From positions 140,914,421 to 140,978,420 of the forward strand of contig CM066733.1 in the NCBI GenBank assembly GCA_033961575.1: a stretch of DNA of 64,000 bases. Reading direction: 5' to 3'. Source of the DNA: Aselliscus stoliczkanus (lineage: Eukaryota > Chordata > Mammalia > Chiroptera > Hipposideridae). The stretch's first letter is position 1, and each line of letters begins with the position of its first letter. The position numbers and the translations under genes are program-made. This document shows positions 34,911 through 44,579 of the stretch, piece by piece. The notes beneath the pieces were generated by a model, which saw nothing but the letters and a program-made list of their open reading frames with translations, did no database searches and was not told the DNA's origin.

Positions 34911-36472
34911 TGAAAGAAGTATAATACAAGAAATAAACAAATGGATTCCAAAACAAGATTCTCTATTTCAGGGAAAAGTACATATTTCAATGAAAAGAAC
35001 CTTATAGATATAGCATTAGACAATCAAACTGAATAAAACTGAATCAAATTTTATAGCTGATATCTCATTGAATCAGCTATAAAAAGTCAATAGTGCTCAA
35101 ACATTTATTGAGCACCTAGGTCATATGTTTTAGGTATTATATATGGAGTAAGATAAATTGTCCATCAAAAAAAGCGAATCAAAGGGAAAAATAAATAAAA
35201 GTTCATTTTAATCTTCCACTGTTTTAAAATCTTAGAAAATAATAGTAATAAAAGGCACAGGCAGAAACATTTACCTGTATACTGTTCCACTATTTTAATC
35301 CCCTAATCAACCCTGCAGTCTGGTTACTGCCTACTGAATATAGAGACATCAGGTTCAAAAAGCAAAGCAAAGGTGGAGCTGTCTGCACATGTGCAGGTGC
35401 CTAAGTAGGTAGACGGTAAGGAAAAGAAGCTCAAAAAAGGAAGTAGTATCAGCCTACTGCTTAATATTACAATTAATATGGTACTAGATGGACTAAAATC
35501 CTACTTAAACAAGAAAATATTGCTTCAGTGTAAGGCTGACTGGAACTATAAACAGGCCTGCTCAATTCATCAGCCATTACAAACAATTCTAGGACTAAAA
35601 TTTCAAATTAAGCGATCAGTTCTGAGCTCCCCCAGAGCAAGTCTCATCCTTCTGGTGTAGTCAAAGGTGCTACTACACAGTAATCACAAACACGTGCTGG
35701 CTGTTCAGGTACACTAAGTGTTAAAAACTACAGTAAATCTCTAACTGCACTTGGACATCTTACTTCACTGGCTTAAAAAGGGGGTTGGGGGTAACTAGAC
35801 AAGATTGAAAGCCCAATATCATCAAACTCCCTATTCAAAGCACACATCCTCCTGATGAGTCCAAAAGAGCTAAACGGGTTACACTGTATACATTCTTTTA
35901 TTAAATTTTGGTTCTGATTTTTTGTTTACAGAATGATAACCTAATTATATGGAAGTTTTTTTCAAGTTTTTAGCCTTTCAGTTATATAATCAAAACATAC
36001 ATCTTTCATTTCTAAATATGGTCATGAGTAACTTATTCCAAAGTGAAAGTTCTTACTACTTGCCATATTCTCCACTAAATAAGCAAATGAAATGATTATA
36101 GACTTACATCAGAAATTAAAATAACAAATATTAGTAAATATTTAAGACCAGAACTATTTGAGTAGATACTCAAATAAAAGTCATCCACTGAAATGGTAGA
36201 ACTCAGCTTACTATAATGGGCAGGAAGGCACAGGGGATGGGCTTCCAAAAACTCTCAGCTTTGTGAGCCTCAAGCAATTCCTCTACTGTGAAAACAACTA
36301 GAACTGTACAACGGCTGGTTACTGTTATGTGTGTGCCCAGGAGGATACAAACATGTTTTCCTCAGAAACTGGATGTACTTCACTTTACACAATAGCAACA
36401 TTTACACACACAACGCTTTATGTATAATTATTTTGTATATCAGGTCATTTGTACTTATATGGCTTATTAAAA
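34911..36472. other. Intron 1, little recognised
   Basis: AT-rich intron. Near 35,098 there is a short TTTATTGAGCACCTAGG trace of an old dispersed repeat; otherwise nothing nameable. Confidence 0.4.
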
Positions 36473-36483
36473 GTAATCATATG

Positions 36484-36596
36484 GGGGGGAGGCTGAGTGG
36501 CGCAGTGGTTAAGCACTGGTTTGGGAAGCCAGCGGCCCCAGTTTGGGTCCCACATATGAGGGCCAGTGACACTGCCCTGGAAAAAAAAACAAAAAC
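36484..36596 (+). mobile_element. Short-form tRNA-derived SINE, antisense in FBXO30 intron 1
   Basis: GGAGGCTGAGTGGCGCAGTGG to GACACTGCCCTGG with an A-rich tail interrupted by C. The 11-bp duplication GTAATCATATG flanks it (36,473-36,483 and 36,597-36,607), with an intact match between copies. Confidence 0.93.
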
Positions 36597-38447
36597 GTAA
36601 TCATATGAGGAACGATCTAATGCTAACATTACCCACTCTTTAAAAAAAAAAAGGGAACATACCCTTTTTGTAAAAACTTTTCAGACTGGGTTTTAATTCA
36701 CGCATGAATATGTGTTTAACTATCCAGCTCCCTACAACGTAAAAACCACTAGCGCAAGGCCCATCTCACCTTTCTCATCAATCCAATTTTAAAATTAAAT
36801 AATAGTTTTTTTTAGCCTTTTAACTGAAGACTTTAATGTCAAAGAATTCTAGGAATACGATATCATTCCAGGGCATATACTAACTCCTTTTGATGAAACA
36901 GGCAGTCATAGGAACTCAATTAAAAGATGTATACAAAACCATACAGAATAGCATAGGGCTTATCCCATTAAAAGTCACATTTTAGTAACACAATGTGTAG
37001 TTACTAAACACACATTAACCAGTGCCTATTTTGGTGAACTTAAAGTACATCTCTAACCATATATTAGCTCAAAAATGTGTATGTACTATTGCTTCTTTGA
37101 TAGTATATTTTATTAGAACCCTTTGTATGAAAAAAAATAAAAAAAGGTCTCCAGTGCTCGACATGGAGAAATATTGTATTGAAGGTAAATACCCTAGTAA
37201 CTTGGAATGCATAAAAGTTTGTATCGGAAACTTCAGTTCTCTGGTAACACAAAACTCCACCCACTAACATTTCCAGAATCCCAAAAAAAAAAAAAAAAAA
37301 AAAAAAAGCGATGTTACTGCATTTCAAGCACCAGATAAAAACAAACTACTGGCAACTTAAACAGTTTGCAAAAACACCACGTTATCCCCAATTACACTCC
37401 TGGAGTAAGAAACAGTGACTAAGCATCCAGAACCAGTGATTCGGCGAAAAATCTCATACCGAAAAACCGAACGCTTCGAACCATCCTCAACGTCCCCTTT
37501 TATCCGACCCCCTCGTTTCCCTTTTGCTGCGCTAACAAACGGGGCCGCTTTGGGAAAACCCCTGGATCAAGACGAGCCGATGCGAACCCCGTTCGTGTAA
37601 TTCTCTGAAGGACGCGCAGCGCACGGACTTGAGATGGTGCAAAACAGCCATGACAGCTTAGAAAGTGTGGGGTTTGGTTTTTTTTTTGGGAGTTCGAGAG
37701 TTTCCATCTCTGCCCTGATATCAGAATGCCCATCAATAACTTCCTCTTGGATCGGAGTCAAGCACGGAATTATGGAAGAAAAGGTCCGTTCCTTCCCAAG
37801 CATCTTTTATCCGAGGCGTCTCTCAGCACAGGGCTGCGAAAGGAAAAGCAGCGAGGGCGGAGGGGAAGGGGCGCGGGGGCCAGGCCGCCAGCACGCCGCC
37901 CTGCAGCGCGTCCCCCCGACACGCGCGCTGGGAACCCGGCGAGGCGCTCCCACGCGACAGGCCCCCCGGACCTGTAAAATCAGGGCGCTGCCCTTTACTG
38001 GGGCAGAGAAGGACCAGGAGCCTCTGACTCCATGAACGGAAAAGTTTCCCACTGCGCTCGCCCCGCGGAGGCCGTGGACGATGCCTCTTCCTTTAACCCG
38101 TTTGCTCCCCTCCCCCCCCCAAGAACCCAAGTTTCTGAAAGGCGAAGAGCAGCCGGGTTTCGGGGGGTCCTTAGGGGACCCCACGGGCCACGCCCGCCCC
38201 GCCCCGCCCCAGCACACCGACCGCCAGACAGACTGAGCCGGGGTCGGTCCTCCGGGCTTGGGTCGCCATTTGCCGGCCGCCCGGCGGCAGGAGGGCCGCG
38301 GCCGCCCACTCGCGCGCCGGGACCCCCACGGGGCGGCGCGCGGCCGTGTGGACTCCGCCCCCGGCCGCCGGCCTCCCACGGCCCGGCCGCCGCCTCCATC
38401 CCCGGCGCAGCCCCGGCCGGGCCGGCGTCCCGGGCGGGCCTCCTGAC

Positions 38448-38454
38448 ACTCACC
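38448..38454 (-). other. FBXO30: Splice donor ending FBXO30 exon 1 (inferred)
   Basis: On the minus strand CCGGCCG is followed by GTGAGTGTC, a near-perfect U1 donor (GT at 38,453-38,452). It sits inside the CpG island and is the strongest donor I see upstream of the coding exon. It would join exon 1 to the acceptor at 30,016, giving an intron of about 8.4 kb. The 5' edge of exon 1 cannot be fixed from sequence alone. Confidence 0.65.
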
Positions 38455-38639
38455 GGCCGGCGCGGCCGAACCGCGGCCCAGGCCCCGGCTGCCGTGGCCG
38501 TCGTGGCCGTCCGCTCCGCGCTGCCCCGGCGCCGCTCCGCGCCCCACACGCCCGCGCCGTCCGTCTCCTCCTCGCCTCTCCGCCCCGCCGGGCAGCGGCC
38601 GCCTTTGCTCCCCGCTCCTCCGCCGGCGGCTCCCCGGCC

Positions 38640-38735
38640 TTCTCCTCCGGAGGCCGCCCTCCCCGCGCGCCCCGCCCCCTCCGCTCCGCGTGCCCCGCCC
38701 CCCTCCGCTCCGCGCGCCCCGCCCACCGGCCCGGC
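38640..38735. promoter_or_regulatory. Cluster of Sp/KLF GC boxes in imperfect tandem repeat
   Basis: A block of about 25-27 bases containing a CCCCGCCC core and a CTCCGCTCCGCG stretch is repeated two to three times with small changes. Each copy carries an Sp1/KLF-type GC box. It lies 200-280 bases upstream of the inferred exon 1 donor on the FBXO30 strand, so it is a good candidate core-promoter element. Start-site data would be needed to place it. Confidence 0.5.
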
Positions 38736-38989
38736 CGGGCCTCCGAGGCCGCGGCGCCTAGCCTGGCGGAAAAGCGTACGTTGAGCCCGGCGGGGGCGCG
38801 CACGCTGAGCTCCGCGGGCACGGGCACGCGCACGCGCACGCCCCCTCGGGCACCCCGGGCGACGTGGCAGCGAGTCGGGCCTGGGCAGCCCTGCCTGCTC
38901 CTCCGGGGCAGCGATTGCAGGTCCTGTTTGATTGTTAATATCCTGCAAGGAATCCTAGACCGACGGTTTTGGAACTGAGGCAACTGGCC

Positions 38990-40090
38990 CAAGGAGAGGG
39001 GCTCGTTTACCTCCCTAAATGGTAGAAGCAGCCCAGATCTTTGAACTCTGGGTTCGGTGCTCCAACCCTTAGGTCGTAGTTAGGGAGGAAACGGGCAGCT
39101 TTGGCTGAGTGTGTACCGATCACTGGCACAGGCCTTGCTGCCTGCTAGCTCAGTGAGCCCGAGTCCTGTAACCTAGCGCCCTGGCCCTAGCAGGGTTCTA
39201 CCTAGTCCATGACCTCAGCCCAGCATGCACACGTCACAATGCTTTTCCCCATCCCAGGCAGGGCAGTCCTGGGAGGGGCAGAATTCTCCGCAAAGACCAC
39301 AGCAGCGAGGTTGTCCACATGGGAAAGGCGATGCAATCTAGCTAGAAAGGTGGCTTGAAGCCGTTGTTGCAGTATACTTTACAAATGACTGCAGACTGAA
39401 GAAATATCGCATGGCTATTTCAAAGAATTGGGTCCTTTACCTGGCTGCTACCTACCACCGAGCCTTGGCCTAAGGTCAAGGGACAGAAGGGACAGTGATT
39501 CAGAGTGTCAGCCCTACCCGGTGTCCATCCACAGGACTGCTGTCCAGCCGAAATGCAAGAGAACTATGATAAGGAGCTGTAATCCCGGCCTTACAGATGG
39601 GGGCAGACACAGGGACACTGCCTTGTAATCCCTTTTAGTTACTATATTTTAACCCCAACATGGGTGTCTTGGGAGAGATAGATACGCTATTCTGAAGAAA
39701 ATGACTCACGCTTTTAGATTTTAAAGATCAGTTATGAAAAAAAAAAGCTGAAGAAGGTACTTAGATCACTCGCTTTTTATTGTGCTAAGAAAGGCAGTAA
39801 AAATGGTACCACTCATATTAATGTCTCATTTCATAAACGAAAGGCGATTTTCACACCAGTGATTGGCAAGGACATAACCACCAGAGTAAAGGTCAGTTCT
39901 TTAGCGTCTTGAAAAATGCAGTCTATTTTTCTTATTTGGTCTAATTTGTCTGCAGATGGGCCTCAGTCCTCAGTTTAGAGTTTAAGACCCAGTGTCCTGA
40001 GAACTAGTCAGAAAGGAGAGTGAAGCAGGCAGAATGACTGTGTGGGAGAGGATGTGGGGTGCTCTTACACTCTTGCCCTACTCTGCTCAC
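38990..40090. other. Upstream flank of the CpG island, nothing recognised
   Basis: GC content falls back to genome average. A divergent non-coding transcript could begin at the island and run through here, but I see no convincing exon. Confidence 0.4.
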
Positions 40091-40094
40091 TGTC

Positions 40095-40205
40095 CTGGAT
40101 TGAGTCACATATCTTCTCTTTGCCTCATTTGCCCTCCTATAAGAGGAAAGAGCTAGAATAGATACTCTTGAAAGCCCTTTCCAGCTTTAAAATCTCATGA
40201 TTCTC
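40095..40205 (+). mobile_element. MIR-type SINE fragment
   Basis: TGCCTCATTTGCCCTCCTAT, AGAGCTAGAATAGATACTCT, CCCTTTCCAGCTTTAAAATC and ATGATTCTCTG follow a MIR-like order. Confidence 0.6.
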
Positions 40206-40429
40206 TGATTGTACTTATTGAAATCTGGGGCTTTCCCCTTTACTAAGTCACCTAGCTGACTCTGGGTCACCACCCACCCCCTTAAGCTGAGTCATGCAGG
40301 GTGTAAACTTCACAGTCTTCTTTGCCTCTTCATCTCAATAATGTTCCATGTTCAGGCAATCCAAAAAAATAAAAATAAAAATCCTTTCTTCCTGTCTTTC
40401 ACATTTATTCCTAGTTCCCATCCTAGACA

Positions 40430-41050
40430 CATCTAGATTTCTGCCATCACTTAACCAGTCCTTGTGATTCCCACCTCAAACCTGCCACCAACGTAGTTCT
40501 TCCTAAGACATCCGTTTCATCTTGTTATTTCTCTATCCAGACATCTCTGATGGCTATGTCATGCCCATCGGGTAGAGTCTCAACTCCCTTCTTCAGTTGC
40601 TCAAAGTAAATCTTTCATTCTAGCCGGATTAGTTTCCTTCTTTTCTCCACCAAACACTTTGCACAGTCCAATTCCAAGTTGCCTGTGCTCATACGAGGAT
40701 AGTACCAAACTTCCTCCCTCTTAACTGTTGGGTTGTCGGAAAAATCATGACGCATTTTTGCAACAAAAACATAGAAAAAAATACGTCATGACTTTTCCGA
40801 CAACCCAATAGCTAGCTCTAACCCCATGTCCTCCATGAGGGACTTCTGTCGCACATCCTATCTGTGTTTGGCACTTGGACGTGTGCCTAATGCCACTGTT
40901 ACCTGTTTCCCCTCTTTCACTGTTACCTGTCTGTCAGCTTACAGATTCTCTCCAAACCCATTGAAGCATGTTATGCATTGCTTTTGTATCTCCCCTCAGT
41001 CTCTACTATGCCATGATGTGTATTGTAAATGCTTAATATTTGTCACTTCA
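40430..41050 (+). mobile_element. LINE L2 3' fragment, split by a MITE
   Basis: AGACATCTCTGATGGCTATG, ATTCTAGCCGGATTAGTTTC, CACTTTGCACAGTCC and, after the MITE at 40,728-40,808, CAGTCTCTACTATGCCATGA and TGTAAATGCTTAATATTTGT fit L2 3' sequence. The 111-codon open frame at 40,826-41,161 lies within it. Confidence 0.65.
40728..40808. mobile_element. 81-bp mariner-like MITE (foldback)
   Basis: The termini TTGGGTTGTCGGAAAAATCA and, in reverse complement of the right end, TTGGGTTGTCGGAAAAGTCA are near-perfect inverted repeats (25 bases with one mismatch), with a T- and A-rich centre. TA lies at the right edge (40,809-40,810) and TG at the left, consistent with mariner TA target use and one later change. 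Its size and design resemble human MADE1, but the ends differ. Confidence 0.88.
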
Positions 41051-41059
41051 GAAACAAAA

Positions 41060-42830
41060 TGTGCACTTCTGCTGCTTCATCCTTTCCTTATTTTCATTTT
41101 CTGCTTTATGTCATTCCTCAGAGAACCTTCCCTTTGTGCCTTTTCAAGGAAATGTATCTAAAACTTCAATGAGAAGCAGAGTATGCTAAAGATCACCATT
41201 TCTTCAGATATGCTCTCCTCTCTGATATACATGTCCTGGACATAGACTTCTAAAACAAAGCTATCATCTGTGTGTCTTAAGCACCCCGAGGACTGACAGG
41301 GACCCTGGGAGTTTAAATAGGAGGAAAGGGCATTGTTAGGTTTGACCTTCAAGAGAAGGGCCTTGCATCACCTCTGATCACCCTCTGCAGGCCGTCTCAC
41401 ATAGATTTAGACAAGGCTTAGCTCCTAGTGGCTTTTTCTAGAGGCCATTCTGAAGTTGGGGAAGGTATAAGAACCAAAAGAATAAAATATGAATAGTACC
41501 ACAAAGAAATGCAAAGCCTAGACCTGAGACTCGATTGTAAGAGAGAGAAGTTGTCAGGGAATGTAAGTTCAGTTGGTAAAGAAGGCAAATTCAACAACCA
41601 GACAAAATCTTCTTCCCTTTGTTCAATGTCAGGACGAATAGCATCAATGTTCAAGTAGGTTTTCTTTCCCAATTAGACCAGAGACCAAGGCAACAGATAA
41701 GTCAAGACTAAAGTTTAAGTCATGTGCTAATTAAGGAAAGCATCATTAGCTAGTGACAAGTGTGAGAGGGTGGGGGCTGATTTGCAGCTGTGAAATCATG
41801 GGACAATAAGAACTACCAACTGGGACTGTGGTGGGAAATACCATTCCTCTTTTATAATATGCTCCTAAAGAATTACAAGAGAAAAAGAGCCTGTTTGAAT
41901 CACCTAATTGCCAGAGTGTAGAAACTAATAGCTGTAATTATATTTCCTATATAAATTTATTTGAAGTATGAAAAATGTGACAATTAACATACAATCATAC
42001 GGTAATTTAGAAACAGCCTGCCAAGGATAAGGTTTATAACCCCAAATTAATCTTGCAGTTTTATATAAATAATGAAGGGAATTTGAACCAAGGCAGCCTG
42101 GAATGTTGGATAAATGAGAAGATCCAGGTTTTGTTCCTGTACACTTACAAGCTTGCTATCCAACATTGCTGAAAGTATCTATTGCATGCATTTCAATGTT
42201 TCATAGTTTGAGCTATTATAATTAGATTTATTAAGACAGTGCCTAGCAACCAGAATGTATGTGCATTGATCAAATAAAGGAACAAATAATTTTATTCCCA
42301 GAGAGGCTGTTGAGTGTGCTTCCAAGGTGTTGTATTTCTATTTCAGGTTAACTACCACTAGGTGGAACTAGTTTGTGCATGAGCAGGTAAGCACCAGGTG
42401 TGGGGAATAAAGAGGACATCTTCAGCAATTGTCTGTGGACACACATGTAACTCTGTTACGCTAACAGCACATTTTGGGGGTAATATCGAATTTCAATGTA
42501 TAAATTTCACATTATTCAAAGACATTTAATATTAGGTGTCTGGGAGGAAGCACTTTTAATTTGCCCCATAAATGAGCTCACTATTCAGTTCAGTTGCAAT
42601 GGTAGCAAAGCCAAATGCCTGCAGCTAAATTCCATGCTGATAGCAAGAAGTGAGCTCCAAGGGAGCTGGGATCAGATGAGCACATTGTTACTTAGTTGTT
42701 CCTTAGCTCTAGTAGATAGATACCTGTTGAGGCATGAGAATGAAGGAAATAGTGTTACTATATCTTCTGATTACTTTTTTTAAGTACATGCAAATCTAGA
42801 TAATTACCTTCAAACTTTTTGAAAACCTGT
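41060..42830. other. Intergenic, nothing recognised
   Basis: No gene or nameable repeat. Open frames at 41,418-41,672 and 42,496-42,783 are unsupported. Confidence 0.4.
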
Positions 42831-42834
42831 GTGT

Positions 42835-42862
42835 GGGGGGTGCGGGGGTGGGGGGCTGGGGG
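42835..42862 (+). other. G-quadruplex motif
   Basis: Four G runs of 6, 5, 6 and 5 separated by TGC, T and CT (28 bases). This fits the strict G4 pattern with very short loops. Confidence 0.9.
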
Positions 42863-43021
42863 TGCAGAAATTCAACAACAGCAAAAAAAGCCAACATCTT
42901 CAGCAACCCTTGTTCTAGTGACTGCTCCAAAAGATGATAAAATAGAAGAACTTACTTGTGTTTTCCTCTGGAGCTAGACTTGTGATCAAATACTGGCTTA
43001 ATTGCCTATTAGCTGATAATT

Positions 43022-43350
43022 CTTGGGTGTTATAAATTGAATGTGTTTCCCCAAAATGTATATATTGGCACCTAATCCCCAATGTGATGGTATTAGGAGG
43101 TGAAACCTTTAGAAGCTGTGACGGTCATGAGGGAAAAGCCCTCAAGTGGAATTAGTTCTCTTACAAAAGAGACCCCACAGAAAACACTTGCCCTTTCTGC
43201 TATGCCAGGTTACAGTGAAGAGGGCTCTTACCGAATCTGCTGAGCCACAGTCCAGCCTCCAGAACTGGGAGAAATAAATTTCTGTTGTTTATAAGCCATC
43301 CAGTCTGTGGTATACTCTCATAGCAGCCCGGACAGGCTAAGACAGTAAAT
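43022..43350 (+). mobile_element. MaLR-type LTR remnant
   Basis: GTTATAAATTGAATGTGTTT, CCTAATCCCCAATGTGATGG, ACAAAAGAGACCCCACAG, CCTCCAGAACTGGGAGAAAT, AAATTTCTGTTGTTTATAAG and GCAGCCCGGACAGGCTAAGA appear in the order of a widespread solitary LTR family. No viral coding region. Confidence 0.7.
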
Positions 43351-43435
43351 TGCTGACCCTCTCTGTATGTAGCACACAGATCCTAGGATCACCCCCAGTG
43401 ACCTATGTCTGCTAGCATGCACACTTTTTATAATG

Positions 43436-43925
43436 GCCTCCCCCTGGAGCGTGGGCAGGAGCTGTGACTTGCTTCTAACCAATACCCTATATCAAAGGTA
43501 TTATAATGCCTATCACTTCTGTATTGGGTTGTAAAAGACTGACTTGTCTCTTGCTGGCAAGCCCACCCCTTGTAGGCTTGGATGAAACAAGTTGTCATGT
43601 TGGGGAGGCCCACATGACATAGAACTGAGAATGTCCACTGGATGACAGCCACCTAGGAATTGAGACCCTCAATTCCATACCCCACAGGAATTGCGTCTTG
43701 CCAGCAGCCATGTTCCTGAGATTGGAAGCGGATCCTTTTCCAGCGGGGACTTCAGGTGAGACCCAACCCTTGGTGAACACATTGGTGGCAACCTCACGAG
43801 AGACCTTGAAGCAGAGGCCCACTAAGCTCTGCTTCACAGAAAATGTGACATCATAGGTATTTGTTGTTTCTAACCACTAAGCTTGTGATCATCTGTTGCA
43901 TAGCAATAGATTAATATACTACACC
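43436..43925 (+). mobile_element. Second MaLR-type LTR remnant
   Basis: CTCCCCCTGGAGCGTGGGCA, GTGACTTGCTTCTAACCAAT, GGAAGCGGATCCTTTTCCAG, TTCAGGTGAGACCCAACCCT, AACCACTAAGCTTGTGATCA and TGCATAGCAATAGATTAATA match another common MaLR-like LTR. It sits in the same orientation about 90 bases after the previous one. Confidence 0.65.
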
Positions 43926-43929
43926 TACT

Positions 43930-44080
43930 TTTCTCATGTCTAAAATGGGAAAGATAATAGTACTGCCTTCCCTCCAGACACATACCTCTAACCCCAGCAT
44001 ACGCTATTGTGAGGCTTAAATGAGTTAATTCATTAAAATGCATAGAACAGTGCCGGCACATGTTCTAAGAGCACTGAGTG
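43930..44080 (+). mobile_element. MIR SINE fragment
   Basis: TTTTCTCATGTCTAAAATGG, GTGAGGCTTAAATGAGTTAA and GAACAGTGCCGGCACATG are MIR 3' segments in order. Confidence 0.8.
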
Positions 44081-44458
44081 TTGGGCCTCTTTCCTTAGTC
44101 AGATCCAGAAGTGAAGTCAGGCCTCTCAACAAGGAAGGCATAGTAGGCAGCAGCTGAGAGAGCTGTTTCAGTGCCCCTTCAAGCTCACGTGACAAATTGT
44201 GACATTGTGTTGGGCACAAGGAAATTTGTTCCCACTTGTGTATTATCATTTGGCGAGTGTGCTGTGGAATCTGACAGAGCCCCAGGAAGCCACAGGAGCC
44301 CTGTCCCCACAGAGGACAGAGGCTCAGCCTCTCCCTCGAGGCACTGGGCAACGAGGAAGAAGCCAGAGCATCAGAACTGGGTTTCTTCCTGAGCACATGT
44401 GACAAACTCCTTGGGAAAGCCCACGAATGACGGATCCAGGCTATGAGATGAGGGTTCT

Positions 44459-44562
44459 CTTTTTTTTTTTTTTTTTTGAGGGCAGTGTCACTTACCTTCA
44501 TATGTGGGACCCGAACCAGGGCCGCTGGCTTCCCAAGCCAGCACTTAACCGGCGGGCCCTAG
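44459..44562 (-). mobile_element. Short-form tRNA-derived SINE
   Basis: T run, then GAGGGCAGTGTCACTTACCT through CCAAGCCAGCACTTAACCGG and CGGGCCC: the short SINE in reverse. A 12-bp duplication GATGAGGGTTCT flanks it (44,447-44,458 and 44,563-44,574). Confidence 0.93.
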
Positions 44563-44579
44563 GATGAGGGTTCTTTCTG

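Larger units (their letters stand above)
30016..38453 (-). other. FBXO30: FBXO30 intron 1 (inferred)
   Basis: Large first intron separating the CpG-island exon from the coding exon. It contains an old LINE-like repeat (30,650-31,150), a long-form SINE in the same orientation as the gene (31,723-32,138), a MIR (33,425-33,540), a CA/CG microsatellite (34,584-34,629), an L2 tail (34,790-34,910), a short-form SINE in the opposite orientation (36,484-36,596) and a 27-base A run (37,281-37,307). I see no coding exon in it. Confidence 0.65.
17010..38700 (-). other. FBXO30: FBXO30 transcription unit (inferred extent)
   Basis: Inferred gene span on the minus strand: a non-coding exon 1 in the CpG island ending at 38,454; intron 1 from 38,453 to 30,016; exon 2 from 30,015 to 27,963; intron 2 from 27,962 to 23,802; and exon 3 from 23,801 through the stop at 23,598 into a long 3' UTR. 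The coding part and both intron 2 borders are read directly from the sequence. The transcription start and 3' end are inference. The gene is alone in this window. Its usual mammalian neighbours on human 6q24 (EPM2A on one side, SHPRH on the other) are not seen, which fits intergenic gaps of tens of kilobases. Confidence 0.7.
37540..38900. promoter_or_regulatory. CpG island promoter of FBXO30, probably bidirectional
   Basis: An abrupt change from AT-rich DNA to strongly GC- and CpG-rich DNA, densest from about 37,850 to 38,850. Many GC boxes (CCCCGCCC on the plus strand, i.e. GGGCGGGG on the minus) occur at about 38,190-38,215 and 38,660-38,730. No TATA box is evident. It covers the inferred exon 1 donor and lies at the upstream end of the FBXO30 unit, so a constitutive CpG promoter is the natural reading. 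Such islands often fire in both directions, and I recall a divergent lncRNA (FBXO30-DT) in human. The long open frames on both strands here reflect high GC content and lack of stops, not genes. Confidence 0.88.

Noticed and set aside
36637..36680. Small A-rich hairpin
   Set aside because: Arms of about eight bases made of A and T runs, expected by chance in AT-rich DNA.
37807..38992. Long overlapping open frames (up to 317 codons) on both strands
   Set aside because: They lie in the CpG island, overlap in all frames, are Arg/Pro/Ala/Gly-rich low complexity and have no family resemblance. They result from GC-rich sequence lacking stop codons.
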